A program made the translations under genes and the position numbers. A model generated the notes under the pieces. The model was not told the DNA's origin. It ran no database searches and saw only the letters and a list, made by a program, of their open reading frames with translations. Source: an uncultured Clostridia bacterium (GTDB taxonomy: Bacteria > Bacillota > Clostridia > TANB77 > CAG-508). Taken from it: a stretch of 45,199 bases of DNA. Shown piece by piece: positions 35,174-43,212 of the stretch. How positions within the stretch are numbered: the first letter of the stretch is position 1; the number at the start of each line of letters is the position of its first letter. The stretch spans positions 1 to 45,199 of the forward strand of contig CAJFLB010000010.1 in NCBI GenBank assembly GCA_904387305.1. Direction: 5' to 3'.

Positions 35174-35273
35174 TGTCAGGGGACACACCTTACCTTTAGG
35201 TCATTTCTATTCGGGTTAAGGAATGTCCACCTCCCCTTGTGAATATCTGTTGACCTTTATCTCGGCTATCTCC
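35174..35273 (-). repeat. Family A intergenic hairpin, subtype A2 (rpsJ leader)
   Basis: TGTCAGGGGACACACCTTA pairs with TTAAGGAATGTCC; an extra AC precedes CTCCCC. Tail CTTGTGAATATCTGTTGACC then CTCGGCTATCTCC. The most upstream copy, in the rpsJ leader itself. Between it and the terminator at 35348 is a GTAGC-GAAA-GCTAC hairpin (35283-35296). Confidence 0.8.
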
Positions 35274-35347
35274 TATTTTTTGTAGCTTTCGCTACGAAAT
35301 TACCGTGGCAAGTTAAAACGCACTCTGGTGTTTTGAATATTACCTAT

Positions 35348-35380
35348 AAAAAAACCCAAAATATGCATGATAATTCTGGG
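35348..35380 (-). terminator. Terminator of the RNA upstream of rpsJ
   Basis: Minus strand CCCAGAATTATC pairs with ATATTTTGGG (mismatches near the loop ATGC), followed by seven U. It lies about 205 bp before the rpsJ start. Confidence 0.75.
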
Positions 35381-35504
35381 ATAAGTGCTTAAATTTTAAA
35401 AACTTACCGCCTGGTCTTTGCCATGACATACTCCACCGAAGTTCCCTCCATCCTTGTGTTCTGTAAGGATGTAGCCACATTCAGCTTCATCGCTCAATTC
35501 ATGC
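35348..35504 (-). ncRNA. Structured RNA or attenuated leader upstream of rpsJ
   Basis: Expected transcript of about 157 nt from the promoter at 35511-35539 to the terminator at 35348-35380. The body has the hairpin CATCCTT...AAGGATG followed by GAGGGAACTTCGGTGG and a GC-richer core (CATGGCAAAGACCAGGCGG) unlike the AT-rich surroundings, which suggests conserved structure. It matches no riboswitch or small RNA that I can recall (not SRP RNA, T-box, TPP or FMN). It could be a free-standing RNA or an attenuator of the S10 operon, since no other promoter is visible before rpsJ. Confidence 0.55.
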
Positions 35505-35510
35505 CTATAC

Positions 35511-35539
35511 ATTATACAATGATTGCCTATGAATGTCAA
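35511..35539 (-). promoter_or_regulatory. Near-perfect promoter upstream of rpsJ
   Basis: Minus strand: -35 TTGACA (35534-35539), 17-bp spacer, -10 TATAAT (35511-35516), both full consensus. This is the only clear promoter before the S10 operon. Confidence 0.85.
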
Positions 35540-35588
35540 CATTTTTTTATATTTTTTTTATTTTCCTCCCGCTTTTTATAACAAATTA

Positions 35589-35617
35589 TTGCATTTTGCA
35601 GATTATATTGTTATACT
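35589..35617 (+). promoter_or_regulatory. Promoter of the lipoprotein gene
   Basis: Plus strand: -35 TTGCAT (35589-35594), 17-bp spacer, -10 TATACT (35612-35617), 35 bp before the ATG. It is back to back with the rpsJ promoter, 50 bp away. Confidence 0.65.
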
Positions 35618-35651
35618 ATATATATCTGTAAATTAAGGAAGGTGTCATATT

Positions 35652-36677
35652 ATGAATAAATTTTTAGACGAACTAAAATATAATGTAAATTCTGTAGCAC
35701 ATAAAGCTAAAAAAGGATTATTAGTTGGTGGACTATCTTTATTAGCAGCTTCTTCTTTTGTTGGCTGTACAAAACCATCTTCTGATCATTCAACTTCAAT
35801 AGAACAAGAACAAGATAGCAACTCTGAAGAACTTGAAAAAAGTTTTGATAATATATCTTCTAATGCAGACGAATTAGTAGAAAAATTAGAATCTTTACCT
35901 TCTCATTCTGAACTTTCTGATGAAGATTCTTTAGATATAACAAATTTCTTACTTAGCTATACATTCGCCAAAACTTCTCAAGATTATAATGGTGCTATCC
36001 CTTCAAATTCTATTATTCCTAATACTGTTGCTGGGAAACTTGATGGTACTTTTAAACTTTCTGAAGAAGATCAACAAAAATATTTCAAAACTTTAGAAGA
36101 ATGTAACTATGAACTAGATTTAAATCGTGAAGCAGTAGAACTTTACAATTCATTTCCAGAGTATGCAGATACTAAAGATGCTTTATCATATATATATACT
36201 GTTAAAGCTGATTTAGTCGAAATGAGCCCTAAACTTATAAGTGAATTATCTTATGATGATATGTTAAATTTAATAAAATCTTCTTATATATCAGCATATA
36301 ACAATAGGAATGCAGATGCTGAACAACTAGATGCTGGTGATTCCCGTTTATCTATTAATTTACTTGATGCAGACAATAACATTTATGATATATCATGGGA
36401 ATATTTTTCAGATGACGGTCAACATTATTTTCTAGGAAATAATCGTTCTTCTAGTGGAAGTGATGTAGTTGATGATTATGAAGATGTTTGTATAAAATAT
36501 TATATTAATGATTCTAATTCTTCTATGCTTGATAGTCTAAAAGAAGCTAATGAAAAAAATCAAGTAACAACACAACAAATTATTAGTGAATTCATTGATA
36601 TTAACATGGAAAAAACACAAGAAGAACAAACAAATCAACCAGAACATTCTTCAGAATCTGATGAAATAGATAGATAA
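35652..36677 (+). CDS. Putative lipoprotein (341 aa)
   Basis: Plus-strand gene with AAGGAAGGTG upstream. The N-terminus has a 20-residue polar lead, then KKGLLVGGLSLLAASSFVGC, whose last five residues form a lipobox with Cys39 as the lipidated residue. After it come a Ser/Glu-rich linker and a helical, acidic domain (residues about 60-230), then a Gly/Asp/Ser segment and a Glu/Gln-rich tail. I recognise no family. It would sit on the outer face of the membrane. Unusually long n-region for a signal peptide. Own promoter and bidirectional terminator; it is the only large plus-strand gene of the window. Confidence 0.8.
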   Translation: MNKFLDELKYNVNSVAHKAKKGLLVGGLSLLAASSFVGCTKPSSDHSTSIEQEQDSNSEELEKSFDNISSNADELVEKLESLPSHSELSDEDSLDITNFLLSYTFAKTSQDYNGAIPSNSIIPNTVAGKLDGTFKLSEEDQQKYFKTLEECNYELDLNREAVELYNSFPEYADTKDALSYIYTVKADLVEMSPKLISELSYDDMLNLIKSSYISAYNNRNADAEQLDAGDSRLSINLLDADNNIYDISWEYFSDDGQHYFLGNNRSSSGSDVVDDYEDVCIKYYINDSNSSMLDSLKEANEKNQVTTQQIISEFIDINMEKTQEEQTNQPEHSSESDEIDR

Positions 36678-36703
36678 ATAATGTTAAAATTTTTCAAACA
36701 GTA

Positions 36704-36732
36704 AAAACACCAAACAAAAAGTTTGGTGTTTT
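36704..36732. terminator. Bidirectional terminator, lipoprotein gene and rnjA
   Basis: Perfect 12-bp stem AAAACACCAAAC / GTTTGGTGTTTT with AAAAA loop and U-rich sides on both strands; it lies between the convergent stops at 36677 and 36743. Confidence 0.9.
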
Positions 36733-36742
36733 TTACATTTCA

Positions 36743-38641
36743 CTATATTTCCATAATAATTGGTATAATCATTGGGTTTCTTTTTGTTTTCATAAAGATA
36801 TAATCTCTTAAATTTTCTCTGGTTGCTGATTTTATTGTTCCCCAATCTCTGATTCCTCTTTCTTCACATTTTTTAATTTCATGTCTTACAACTGACTTCA
36901 CATCATCCATTAAATTTTCAGATTCTCTTACATATACAAATCCTCTTGAAATAACATCTGGTCCAGCTACCACCTCTCCTGTTGAAGAATCCATTGTTAA
37001 AACTATAATGATTAATCCATCTTGTGATAAGTGTTGTCTGTCTCTTAAGACAATACTTCCAACATCTCCCACACCAAGTCCATCTACAAGAATTCTTCCA
37101 CAAGGTACTGTTGTTGTAAATTCTGCTTTATCTTCATTAATTTCTAATACTCTACCATTTGCCATCATAATAATATGGTCTTTATCAATCCCCATACTTT
37201 GAGCTGTTTCACTATGAGCTATTAACTGTCTATATTCTCCATGTACAGGAATAAAATATTTTGGTTTTGCCAATGCAATCATTAATTTTTGCTCTTCTTG
37301 ACAAGCATGTCCTGAAACATGAATGGCTTCTAATGAGCTATATACAACTTCTGCACCTATCTGCATTAAATCATCAATCACTTTTGATACAAATTTTTCA
37401 TTTCCTGGAATTGGTGTTGCAGATATGATTACCAAATCATTTGGTGTGATTTTTACTTTCCTATGATCTCCTGCAGCCATTCTTGTTAATGCTGACATTG
37501 GTTCACCTTGACTTCCAGTTGTAATAATTACTAGATTTTCGTCTGGATAATTATTTATCATATCAATATCAATAAATATGTTTTCTGGACAATCAATATA
37601 TCCTAATTCTCTTGCAGTTTCAATCATATTTATCATACTTCTACCACATACAGCAATTTTTCTATTGTATTTTACTGCTGAATTTACAATCTGTTGTACT
37701 CTGTGCACATTTGACGCAAATGTAGCAACTACGATTCTTTTTGTACAATGCAAGAATAATTTATCAAATACTTCTCCAACAGAACTTTCTGACATGGTAA
37801 ATCCTTTTCTTTCTGCATTTGTACTATCAGACATTAAAGCTAGAATTCCTTGATTTCCTAATTCAGCAATTCTTCCAAAATCCATAATTTTCCCATCGAT
37901 TGGGGTATAATCCACTTTAAAATCACCTGTGTGTAAAACTGTTCCTGCTGGTGTTGTAATTGCTAACATTACTGAATCTGGAATACTATGTGAGCTTCTA
38001 ATAAACTCAATTTTAAAATTCTTTCCTAAAGAAATAGTTTGCCCTTGTATAACTTCATGCATTTCTGTACTTCTAAGTATTTTATGTTCTTCTAATTTAT
38101 TTCTAATTAATCCTGCTGTCAATTTTGTAGCATAAATTGGAATATTTATCTTTTTTAATAAATATGGAACTGCACCTATATGGTCCTCATGTCCATGTGT
38201 AATGACTAATCCTTTTATTTTATCCACATTTTTTTCTAAATATGATACATCTGGTATTACTAAATCAATTCCTAACATATCATCATCTGGAAATGATAAT
38301 CCGCAATCTACTACAATCATTTCATTCTCATATTCAAAAACTGTAATATTCTTACCAATCTCATGTAGTCCACCTAATGGAATAATTTTTAAATTTGATT
38401 TTTTAAAGATTGTGTCTACTTCTTTCTTTCTTTTTCTTCTTGTTTTAACAGTTTTTACTTCTTTATTCTCTTCTTTTTTCACTTCAGTCGTATTCTTTTC
38501 TTGTGATACTTTCATTTCTTTTCCTTCATTATTAAATTCTTTTTTCTTTCTATTATATGGCTTTCTTGCTTTTCCTCCTTCTCTTTTTGTATTCTCTTTT
38601 TTTATAAATTTGTCATTGTTCTTTAAAATTTCTTCCGTCAT
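36743..38641 (-). CDS. rnjA: Ribonuclease J
   Basis: A 632-aa metallo-beta-lactamase/beta-CASP RNase (5'-3' exo and endo activity) that matures and degrades mRNA. ATG at 38641 follows AAAGGAG; the open frame to 38662 covers that site. A lysine/glutamate-rich, disordered extension of about 75 residues precedes the core NLKIIPLGGLHEIGKNITVF. Metal motif HGHEDHIGAVP, then HTGDFKVD, the beta-CASP GRSMINMIETARELGYI, and HVSGHACQEEQ (motif C) are intact. Family members are usually about 555 aa, so the extra length is the N-terminal extension. rnjA or rnjB cannot be told apart here. Confidence 0.93.
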   Translation of the reverse strand: MTEEILKNNDKFIKKENTKREGGKARKPYNRKKKEFNNEGKEMKVSQEKNTTEVKKEENKEVKTVKTRRKRKKEVDTIFKKSNLKIIPLGGLHEIGKNITVFEYENEMIVVDCGLSFPDDDMLGIDLVIPDVSYLEKNVDKIKGLVITHGHEDHIGAVPYLLKKINIPIYATKLTAGLIRNKLEEHKILRSTEMHEVIQGQTISLGKNFKIEFIRSSHSIPDSVMLAITTPAGTVLHTGDFKVDYTPIDGKIMDFGRIAELGNQGILALMSDSTNAERKGFTMSESSVGEVFDKLFLHCTKRIVVATFASNVHRVQQIVNSAVKYNRKIAVCGRSMINMIETARELGYIDCPENIFIDIDMINNYPDENLVIITTGSQGEPMSALTRMAAGDHRKVKITPNDLVIISATPIPGNEKFVSKVIDDLMQIGAEVVYSSLEAIHVSGHACQEEQKLMIALAKPKYFIPVHGEYRQLIAHSETAQSMGIDKDHIIMMANGRVLEINEDKAEFTTTVPCGRILVDGLGVGDVGSIVLRDRQHLSQDGLIIIVLTMDSSTGEVVAGPDVISRGFVYVRESENLMDDVKSVVRHEIKKCEERGIRDWGTIKSATRENLRDYIFMKTKRNPMIIPIIMEI

Positions 38642-39195
38642 AAAAACTCCTTTCTTTTTCACTTTTCTTTATTTTATATTTTCTCAATTTTACTAAACTT
38701 ATACATTTTGTTTTATGTTTGGGATTTCTTCGAACAAATTTATTGATACAAAAACCATATAAATAGACAAATTTTACTTATGAAAATTTCCCCTTGCTTT
38801 TACATTTAGCAAGTTTACTAGATTTTCTAAAATCTAAAGTTTTGTTTTCTCAAACTTTTTGCACAATTTTTTTCATACTATAATATTGTTTTTTACATTA
38901 AAATATAATTTTCTACCATGTAAAAATACAATTAATATTATTCCTATATAAAATATAGGAATTAAAATTATCTCTTATCTTTTAATTTCGTCTTTTGTTT
39001 ACACCGCCTAATATATATTTTTCTCTTAAATATATATTCTCCTTATTTTCATAAATTTGTTTCAAAATCTCATTTCTAATAGTTTGCTTTTTACTATCTC
39101 ATTTTTTAGTTCACTTTTAACAAAGTATTTATTTAATAAAATCTCATCCTTTAGCTCTATAGCTAACAACTTGATATATTTTACTATAAAATATT
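38642..39195. other. Long AT-rich gap upstream of rnjA
   Basis: About 550 bp with no credible gene on either strand, extremely AT-rich with long T runs on the plus strand. It must hold the rnjA promoter and leader. ATTATA-like hexamers occur around 38878-38890 but I could not assign a matching -35. A long 5' leader would fit autoregulation by the RNase, which is inference only. Confidence 0.4.
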
Positions 39196-39226
39196 AAAAA
39201 AGTCAAATTTTATAAAATTTGACTTT
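39196..39226 (-). terminator. Terminator of spoVT
   Basis: AAAAAGTCAAATTTTA / TAAAATTTGACTTTTT is a near-perfect AT-rich stem whose upstream edge touches the spoVT stop codon, ending in a U run. Confidence 0.8.
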
Positions 39227-39781
39227 TTATATCTCCATTTGTGTTCCTAAAAATGTAGCTGCTGATTGAGCCACTTTCTTTTCTACTTCATCCATTCTTT
39301 GATTTGCTTCTTTAGACATTAATATAACTGTTCCTATTGTATCCCCATTTGAAATAATTGGATATACCACCTGTGCATTATATTTTCTTTCTTGATTATC
39401 ATTTTTAGTAATCGGCATTGCTACATCACTATTTTCCTTACTTGTATAAACTTCTTTATCTTCCATTAATTGTTCTAATTCTGAACTTACATCTTGTTCT
39501 AGAAATTCTTTTTTAGAACCTCCTGATACAGCAATAACTGTATCTTTATCTGTAATACATGCAATATGTCCAGTTGTTTTTGACAATGTTTCTGCATATC
39601 CTGCTGCAAATTCAGATAGTTCTCCAATTGGTGAATACTTTTTTAATATCACTTGTCCTTCTCTATCTGTAAATACCTCTAATGGATCTCCTTCTTTTAT
39701 TCTTAAAACTTTTCTAATTTCTTTTGGTATAACAATTCTACCTAAATCATCTATTCTTCTTACGACACCTGTTGCTTTCAT
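39227..39781 (-). CDS. spoVT: Stage V sporulation protein T (AbrB-like regulator)
   Basis: A 184-aa transcription factor. The N-terminal SpoVT/AbrB swapped-hairpin DNA-binding domain MKATGVVRRIDDLGRIVIPK EIRKVL is followed by a C-terminal GAF-like domain (about residues 55-180, ending SAATFLGTQMEI). In Bacillus it acts in the forespore late in sporulation. Start taken at ATG 39781 with AAAGGA 12 nt upstream; the frame to 39811 includes that site. Its presence implies a spore-forming ancestry. Confidence 0.97.
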   Translation of the reverse strand: MKATGVVRRIDDLGRIVIPKEIRKVLRIKEGDPLEVFTDREGQVILKKYSPIGELSEFAAGYAETLSKTTGHIACITDKDTVIAVSGGSKKEFLEQDVSSELEQLMEDKEVYTSKENSDVAMPITKNDNQERKYNAQVVYPIISNGDTIGTVILMSKEANQRMDEVEKKVAQSAATFLGTQMEI

Positions 39782-39828
39782 AATTAAAACCATTCCTTTC
39801 TCTGGGTACAAATCTGGTTAGAAAAGAA

Positions 39829-39867
39829 TTAAATTTTGACACAGTCAAATTTGTAATTATTTTTCAA
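39829..39867 (-). other. Possible 12-codon leader peptide before spoVT
   Basis: AAAGGGAGGATGG ends at TTG 39867, opening a 12-codon frame (KNNYKFDCVKI) that stops 48 bp before spoVT. The Shine-Dalgarno sequence is stronger than that of spoVT itself. The ATG inside the same box gives only MVEK. A regulatory short frame or a chance motif. Confidence 0.3.
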
Positions 39868-39947
39868 CCATCCTCCCTTTTGTTTATAATTTTGTTATAC
39901 TTTTATTATTTCTTATTGTTTCTTTTTTATTCATTTTTTGTCAAAAA

Positions 39948-39972
39948 AAGATTAGTTCTAAAAACTAACCTT
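39948..39972 (-). terminator. Terminator after the comF unit
   Basis: AAGGTTAGTT / AACTAATCTT (one G-T pair) with TTTAG loop, followed by TTTTTTT. It lies 8 bp after the stop of the interrupted small gene at 39981. Confidence 0.8.
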
Positions 39973-39980
39973 TCTATTTT

Positions 39981-40112
39981 TTATTTATCTCCTTCTATTT
40001 CTTGCATTTTTTCTTCTTTTGAAAACAATGTTGGTCTATATTTATCAATAATGTGTTTTTCTTCTTTTATCTTTTTAATTTTTTGTTCAATTTATTTTGC
40101 ATATTTATCCAT
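39981..40112 (-). pseudogene. Small charged protein gene with an in-frame TAA at codon 7
   Basis: A 44-codon frame starting at ATG 40112, one base after the comF stop. It reads MDKYAK, then TAA (40092-40094), then IEQKIKKIKEEKHIIDKYRP and TLFSKEEKMQEIEGDK to a stop at 39981, right before a terminator. The downstream part is protein-like (alternating Lys/Glu/Ile, coiled). One C-to-T change (CAA to TAA) would explain the break. No start codon with a ribosome binding site follows the TAA. Probably a decayed small comF-linked gene; a sequencing error is the alternative. Confidence 0.5.
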
Positions 40113-40113
40113 T

Positions 40114-40770
40114 TTAGTCTTTGGCTAATACCAATACATCTATTTTTTGGGGTTTTGCCTGTTGTAATACTTTTGCACATTCATTTACTGTATTTCCCGT
40201 GGTATAGATATCATCAATTAATAAAATTTGTTTATTATTTAGTATTTCTCTATTTTTTAATTCATATACATTTTGTATATTTTGTTTTCGTTGTTCTTTA
40301 TTTAATTTACTTTGCTCAATAATATTTTTAGTTTTAAATAAACAATTGGTTTGTAATGGGATTTTTACATCTTTACTTATTTGTTTAGCTATTAACAAAC
40401 TTTGGTTATATCCGCGTTCTTTCATTCTTTTTTTACTAATCGGAACTGGAATGATTGTGTCATAACTTTGCAATTTTTCATAAATTTTTTTATTTTTTAA
40501 AATAAAAGCCACTATACTAATATACATATATGGCTTTTCATGAAATTTGTAATCTAAAATTAGTTTTCTAATAAATCCTTCATATTTAAAAATATAAATT
40601 AATTCATTAAAAAATCTATTTTCTAACTCTGTGTCAATTATACTACTTTCTACTAATCGTTCTAGTTCTATTTTACATTTATTACATAGTCCATCTGTAT
40701 TTACCTTTTCACAAATTCCGCAAATTTGTGGAAACAACATATTTATAATATTAATAAATTTTTTAATCAC
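40114..40770 (-). CDS. comF: ComF family phosphoribosyltransferase-like protein
   Basis: A 218-aa protein. The N-terminal Cys pairs (PQICGICEK and GLCNKCKIEL) suggest a zinc ribbon, and the PRTase signature QILLIDDIYTTGNTVNEC lies near the C-terminus. ComFC homologues are needed for uptake of single-stranded DNA during transformation; in non-competent Clostridia the role is unclear. The start (GTG 40770) has an unusual overlap with its GCGAGG; ATG at residue 11 lacks a ribosome binding site. Between recD2 and spoVT. Confidence 0.9.
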   Translation of the reverse strand: MIKKFINIINMLFPQICGICEKVNTDGLCNKCKIELERLVESSIIDTELENRFFNELIYIFKYEGFIRKLILDYKFHEKPYMYISIVAFILKNKKIYEKLQSYDTIIPVPISKKRMKERGYNQSLLIAKQISKDVKIPLQTNCLFKTKNIIEQSKLNKEQRKQNIQNVYELKNREILNNKQILLIDDIYTTGNTVNECAKVLQQAKPQKIDVLVLAKD

Positions 40771-40924
40771 CTCGCTTTGTTACATTTTGTGAGTTATTTT
40801 AGTATTTATAAATTTTATAATTATACAATTCGTTCCAAATCCTTGTATACTTATTTCGAATAAATGACGAATGTGATTGAAGTACTTGTAGCCTTTCTTA
40901 ATAGAAAATAAATGATTTCTATTA

Positions 40925-43160
40925 CTATAAATTTCTCAACTTATATTCTAATCCTGTATTTCTTTTCTTACTATCTACATTTTGTATCATAAATTTTACG
41001 ATTTTCTCGCTTCCGATAACAATTAACAATTTCTTTGCTCTCGTAATTCCTGTATATAATAGATTTCTAGTAAGTAAAACTGGTGCTGAAGGTGGAACTA
41101 CCATAATAACCACATCAAATTCACTTCCGTTGTGCTTTATGTATAGTAATAGCATAACTATGCTCTATTTGTTCTAATTCTGTATAATCATAATAGGCTG
41201 TTTTTTCATCATCAAATTGAATTTCGATAATCTTATTCTTTTCACTAACTTCTTTTATTGTTCCGATTTCTCCATTGAACACACCTTTTCCTACTTCTAC
41301 ATTTCCTGCATTTGTCTCTTTTTCCCAGTCCATATCATAATTATTTTTTACTTGCATAATTCTATCTCCTGTTCGATAGATAGCTCCCATATTAGATTTT
41401 TCTGGTAATTCATATACATTAGGATTTAATCTTTCCTGTAATGCCTTATTCAATTCTCTTGTTCCTAACATTCCTTTTTTGGTTGGAGTTAAGACTTGTA
41501 TACTTTGGAAAAAATCATAATCTCCATAATTTTTTAATCTTCCTGTGCATAAAGATAATACTTGTTCTAATATCCTTTCTTGTGAAGATTCATTAATGTA
41601 GAAAAAATCTTCCATGGTTTCTTCTGTATAATCTTCGTCCCCTTTTGAAATAAAAGGTTCTCCATTATTTACTCTATGGGCATTTAAAATAATCTTTGAT
41701 TTGGCAGCTTGCCTAAAAATTTTGTCTAAATGTACTGTTACCACTTGCTCAGATGCAATCAAATCTTTTAATACATTTCCTGGTCCTACTGAAGATAATT
41801 GATCACAGTCTCCTACTAAAATTAATTTTGTTCCTCTATATATACATTTTAATAAATAACTCATCACAAACATATCTACCATTGATAACTCATCTACAAT
41901 AATCAAATCCGCATCAATTGGCGCACCTTCATATTCTGTACTAGTTTGATAAAAATTATTTTCATCTATTTTTCCAATTTCTAATAATCTATGTAATGTT
42001 GAAGCTTCCTTTCCTGTTGTTTCTGTCATTTTTTTAGCCGCTCTTCCTGTTGGAGCACATAATACCACTTTATTTCCCTTTTGCTCATATATATCAATAA
42101 TACTTTTAATGATTGTTGTTTTTCCTGTTCCAGGTCCACCAGTAATAATCGTGACATTATTTTCATTAACTAATTCAATTGCTTCCTTTTGTTTTTCTGA
42201 TAGTTCTATATTAGAATTTAATTCTATTTTCTTTAAAATGATTTGTATATTTTTTATTTTCTTTACATTGGAAGCTTGTTGTAATCGTTTTATTCGAAGC
42301 GCAATTTCTTGTTCTGTGTAATAAAAATTAGATAAATAAATCCATGTTCCTGTGCCATCATTTCTTTCTTCTATAACAATTTCATCATTTGCTCTTAATT
42401 CTATTAAACCATCTTCTATATTTTCAGACATTACATCCAACAAAGAAATAACAAATTCAATTAAATTTTCTTTTATAACACATGCATGTCCATTATATGT
42501 TGCTCGAATTAAGGCATATTTAATTCCACTTCTAATTCTTTTATCATTATCATAACGAATACCTAAATCTAATGCCATTTTATCAATTTGTTTAAAATCC
42601 ACTCCTCTTGCAATATCAATTAAAATATATGGATCTTGTTCGATTTGTTCAATAGCATTTATACCTAGCAATTCATATACTTTTTTGGCAAATTCTGCTC
42701 CAATTCCAAATCGTTCTAAAAAGCCAACAATTTGCCAAACCTCCCAGTTTTCTAGAAAGCTTTCAGCAATATCTATCGCTTTCGCTTTTGAAATACCTTT
42801 CACTTCGGCTAATCTTTGTGGTTCTGTTTTTATAATATTTATTGTATCTTCTCCAAATCTACTAACAATTCTTTTAGCTAATGCTTCTCCGACACCTTTT
42901 ATATTTCCATTTGCTAAATATTTTTCTAATGCCCCTACTGTTTGTGGCATTAATTTCTCAAAAGTTTCTACTTTAAATTGTCTTCCATATTTTTTATGTT
43001 CCACAAAATTTCCAATAACCTTTAAATTATCTGCACTTGCCACAAAAGGTAAATATCCTACAATTGTAGTCTGTTCCTCTTCTGTATCAAATTCTGCTAT
43101 CATATAACTATTTGTTTCATTGTAATAAATAATGTCTCCAACTTCTCCTACTAATTCCAT
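40925..43160 (-). CDS. recD2: RecD2-type ATP-dependent DNA helicase, +1 frameshift at CGG
   Basis: A 5'-3' superfamily 1B helicase not tied to RecBC. The first frame (from 43160) has helix-hairpin-helix repeats (NIKGVGEALAKRI, EVKGISKAKAI), Walker A GGPGTGKTTII (about residue 340), Walker B IIVDELSMVD and GDCDQLSSVGPGNVL, then reaches HSYAITIHKAQ. The next codon is CGG (678), then AAG TGA. Skipping the C at 41129 gives GSEFDVVIM and continues for 67 residues with NLLYTGITRAKKLLIVIGSE (motif VI), making a 744-aa protein. The break falls inside the Q-G-S-E motif that every RecD2 needs. The rest is undamaged, so programmed or tolerated +1 shifting is favoured over decay. Confidence 0.88.
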
Positions 43161-43212
43161 TTATCTCTCCTATTCTTTTTTACTTTATTCTTAGTTTAAA
43201 AAAGAATTAGTA

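Noticed and set aside
35348..35504. RNA upstream of rpsJ as SRP RNA, T-box or a common riboswitch
   Set aside because: It lacks the GGAA-type SRP loop, the T-box tail and the cores of TPP, FMN, SAM, glycine and purine riboswitches that I can recall, so it stays unassigned.
38202..38696. Plus-strand frame of 164 codons opposite rnjA
   Set aside because: Phe/Ser-rich shadow of the Lys/Glu-rich RNase J N-terminus.
40053..40322. Plus-strand hydrophobic frame opposite comF
   Set aside because: Shadow of comF with Phe/Leu-rich translation and no start signals.
40925..41155. Separate 76-aa gene after recD2
   Set aside because: Its first nine residues are out-of-frame sequence and the remainder is the RecD2 C-terminus; it lacks a ribosome binding site and is treated as the +1 continuation.
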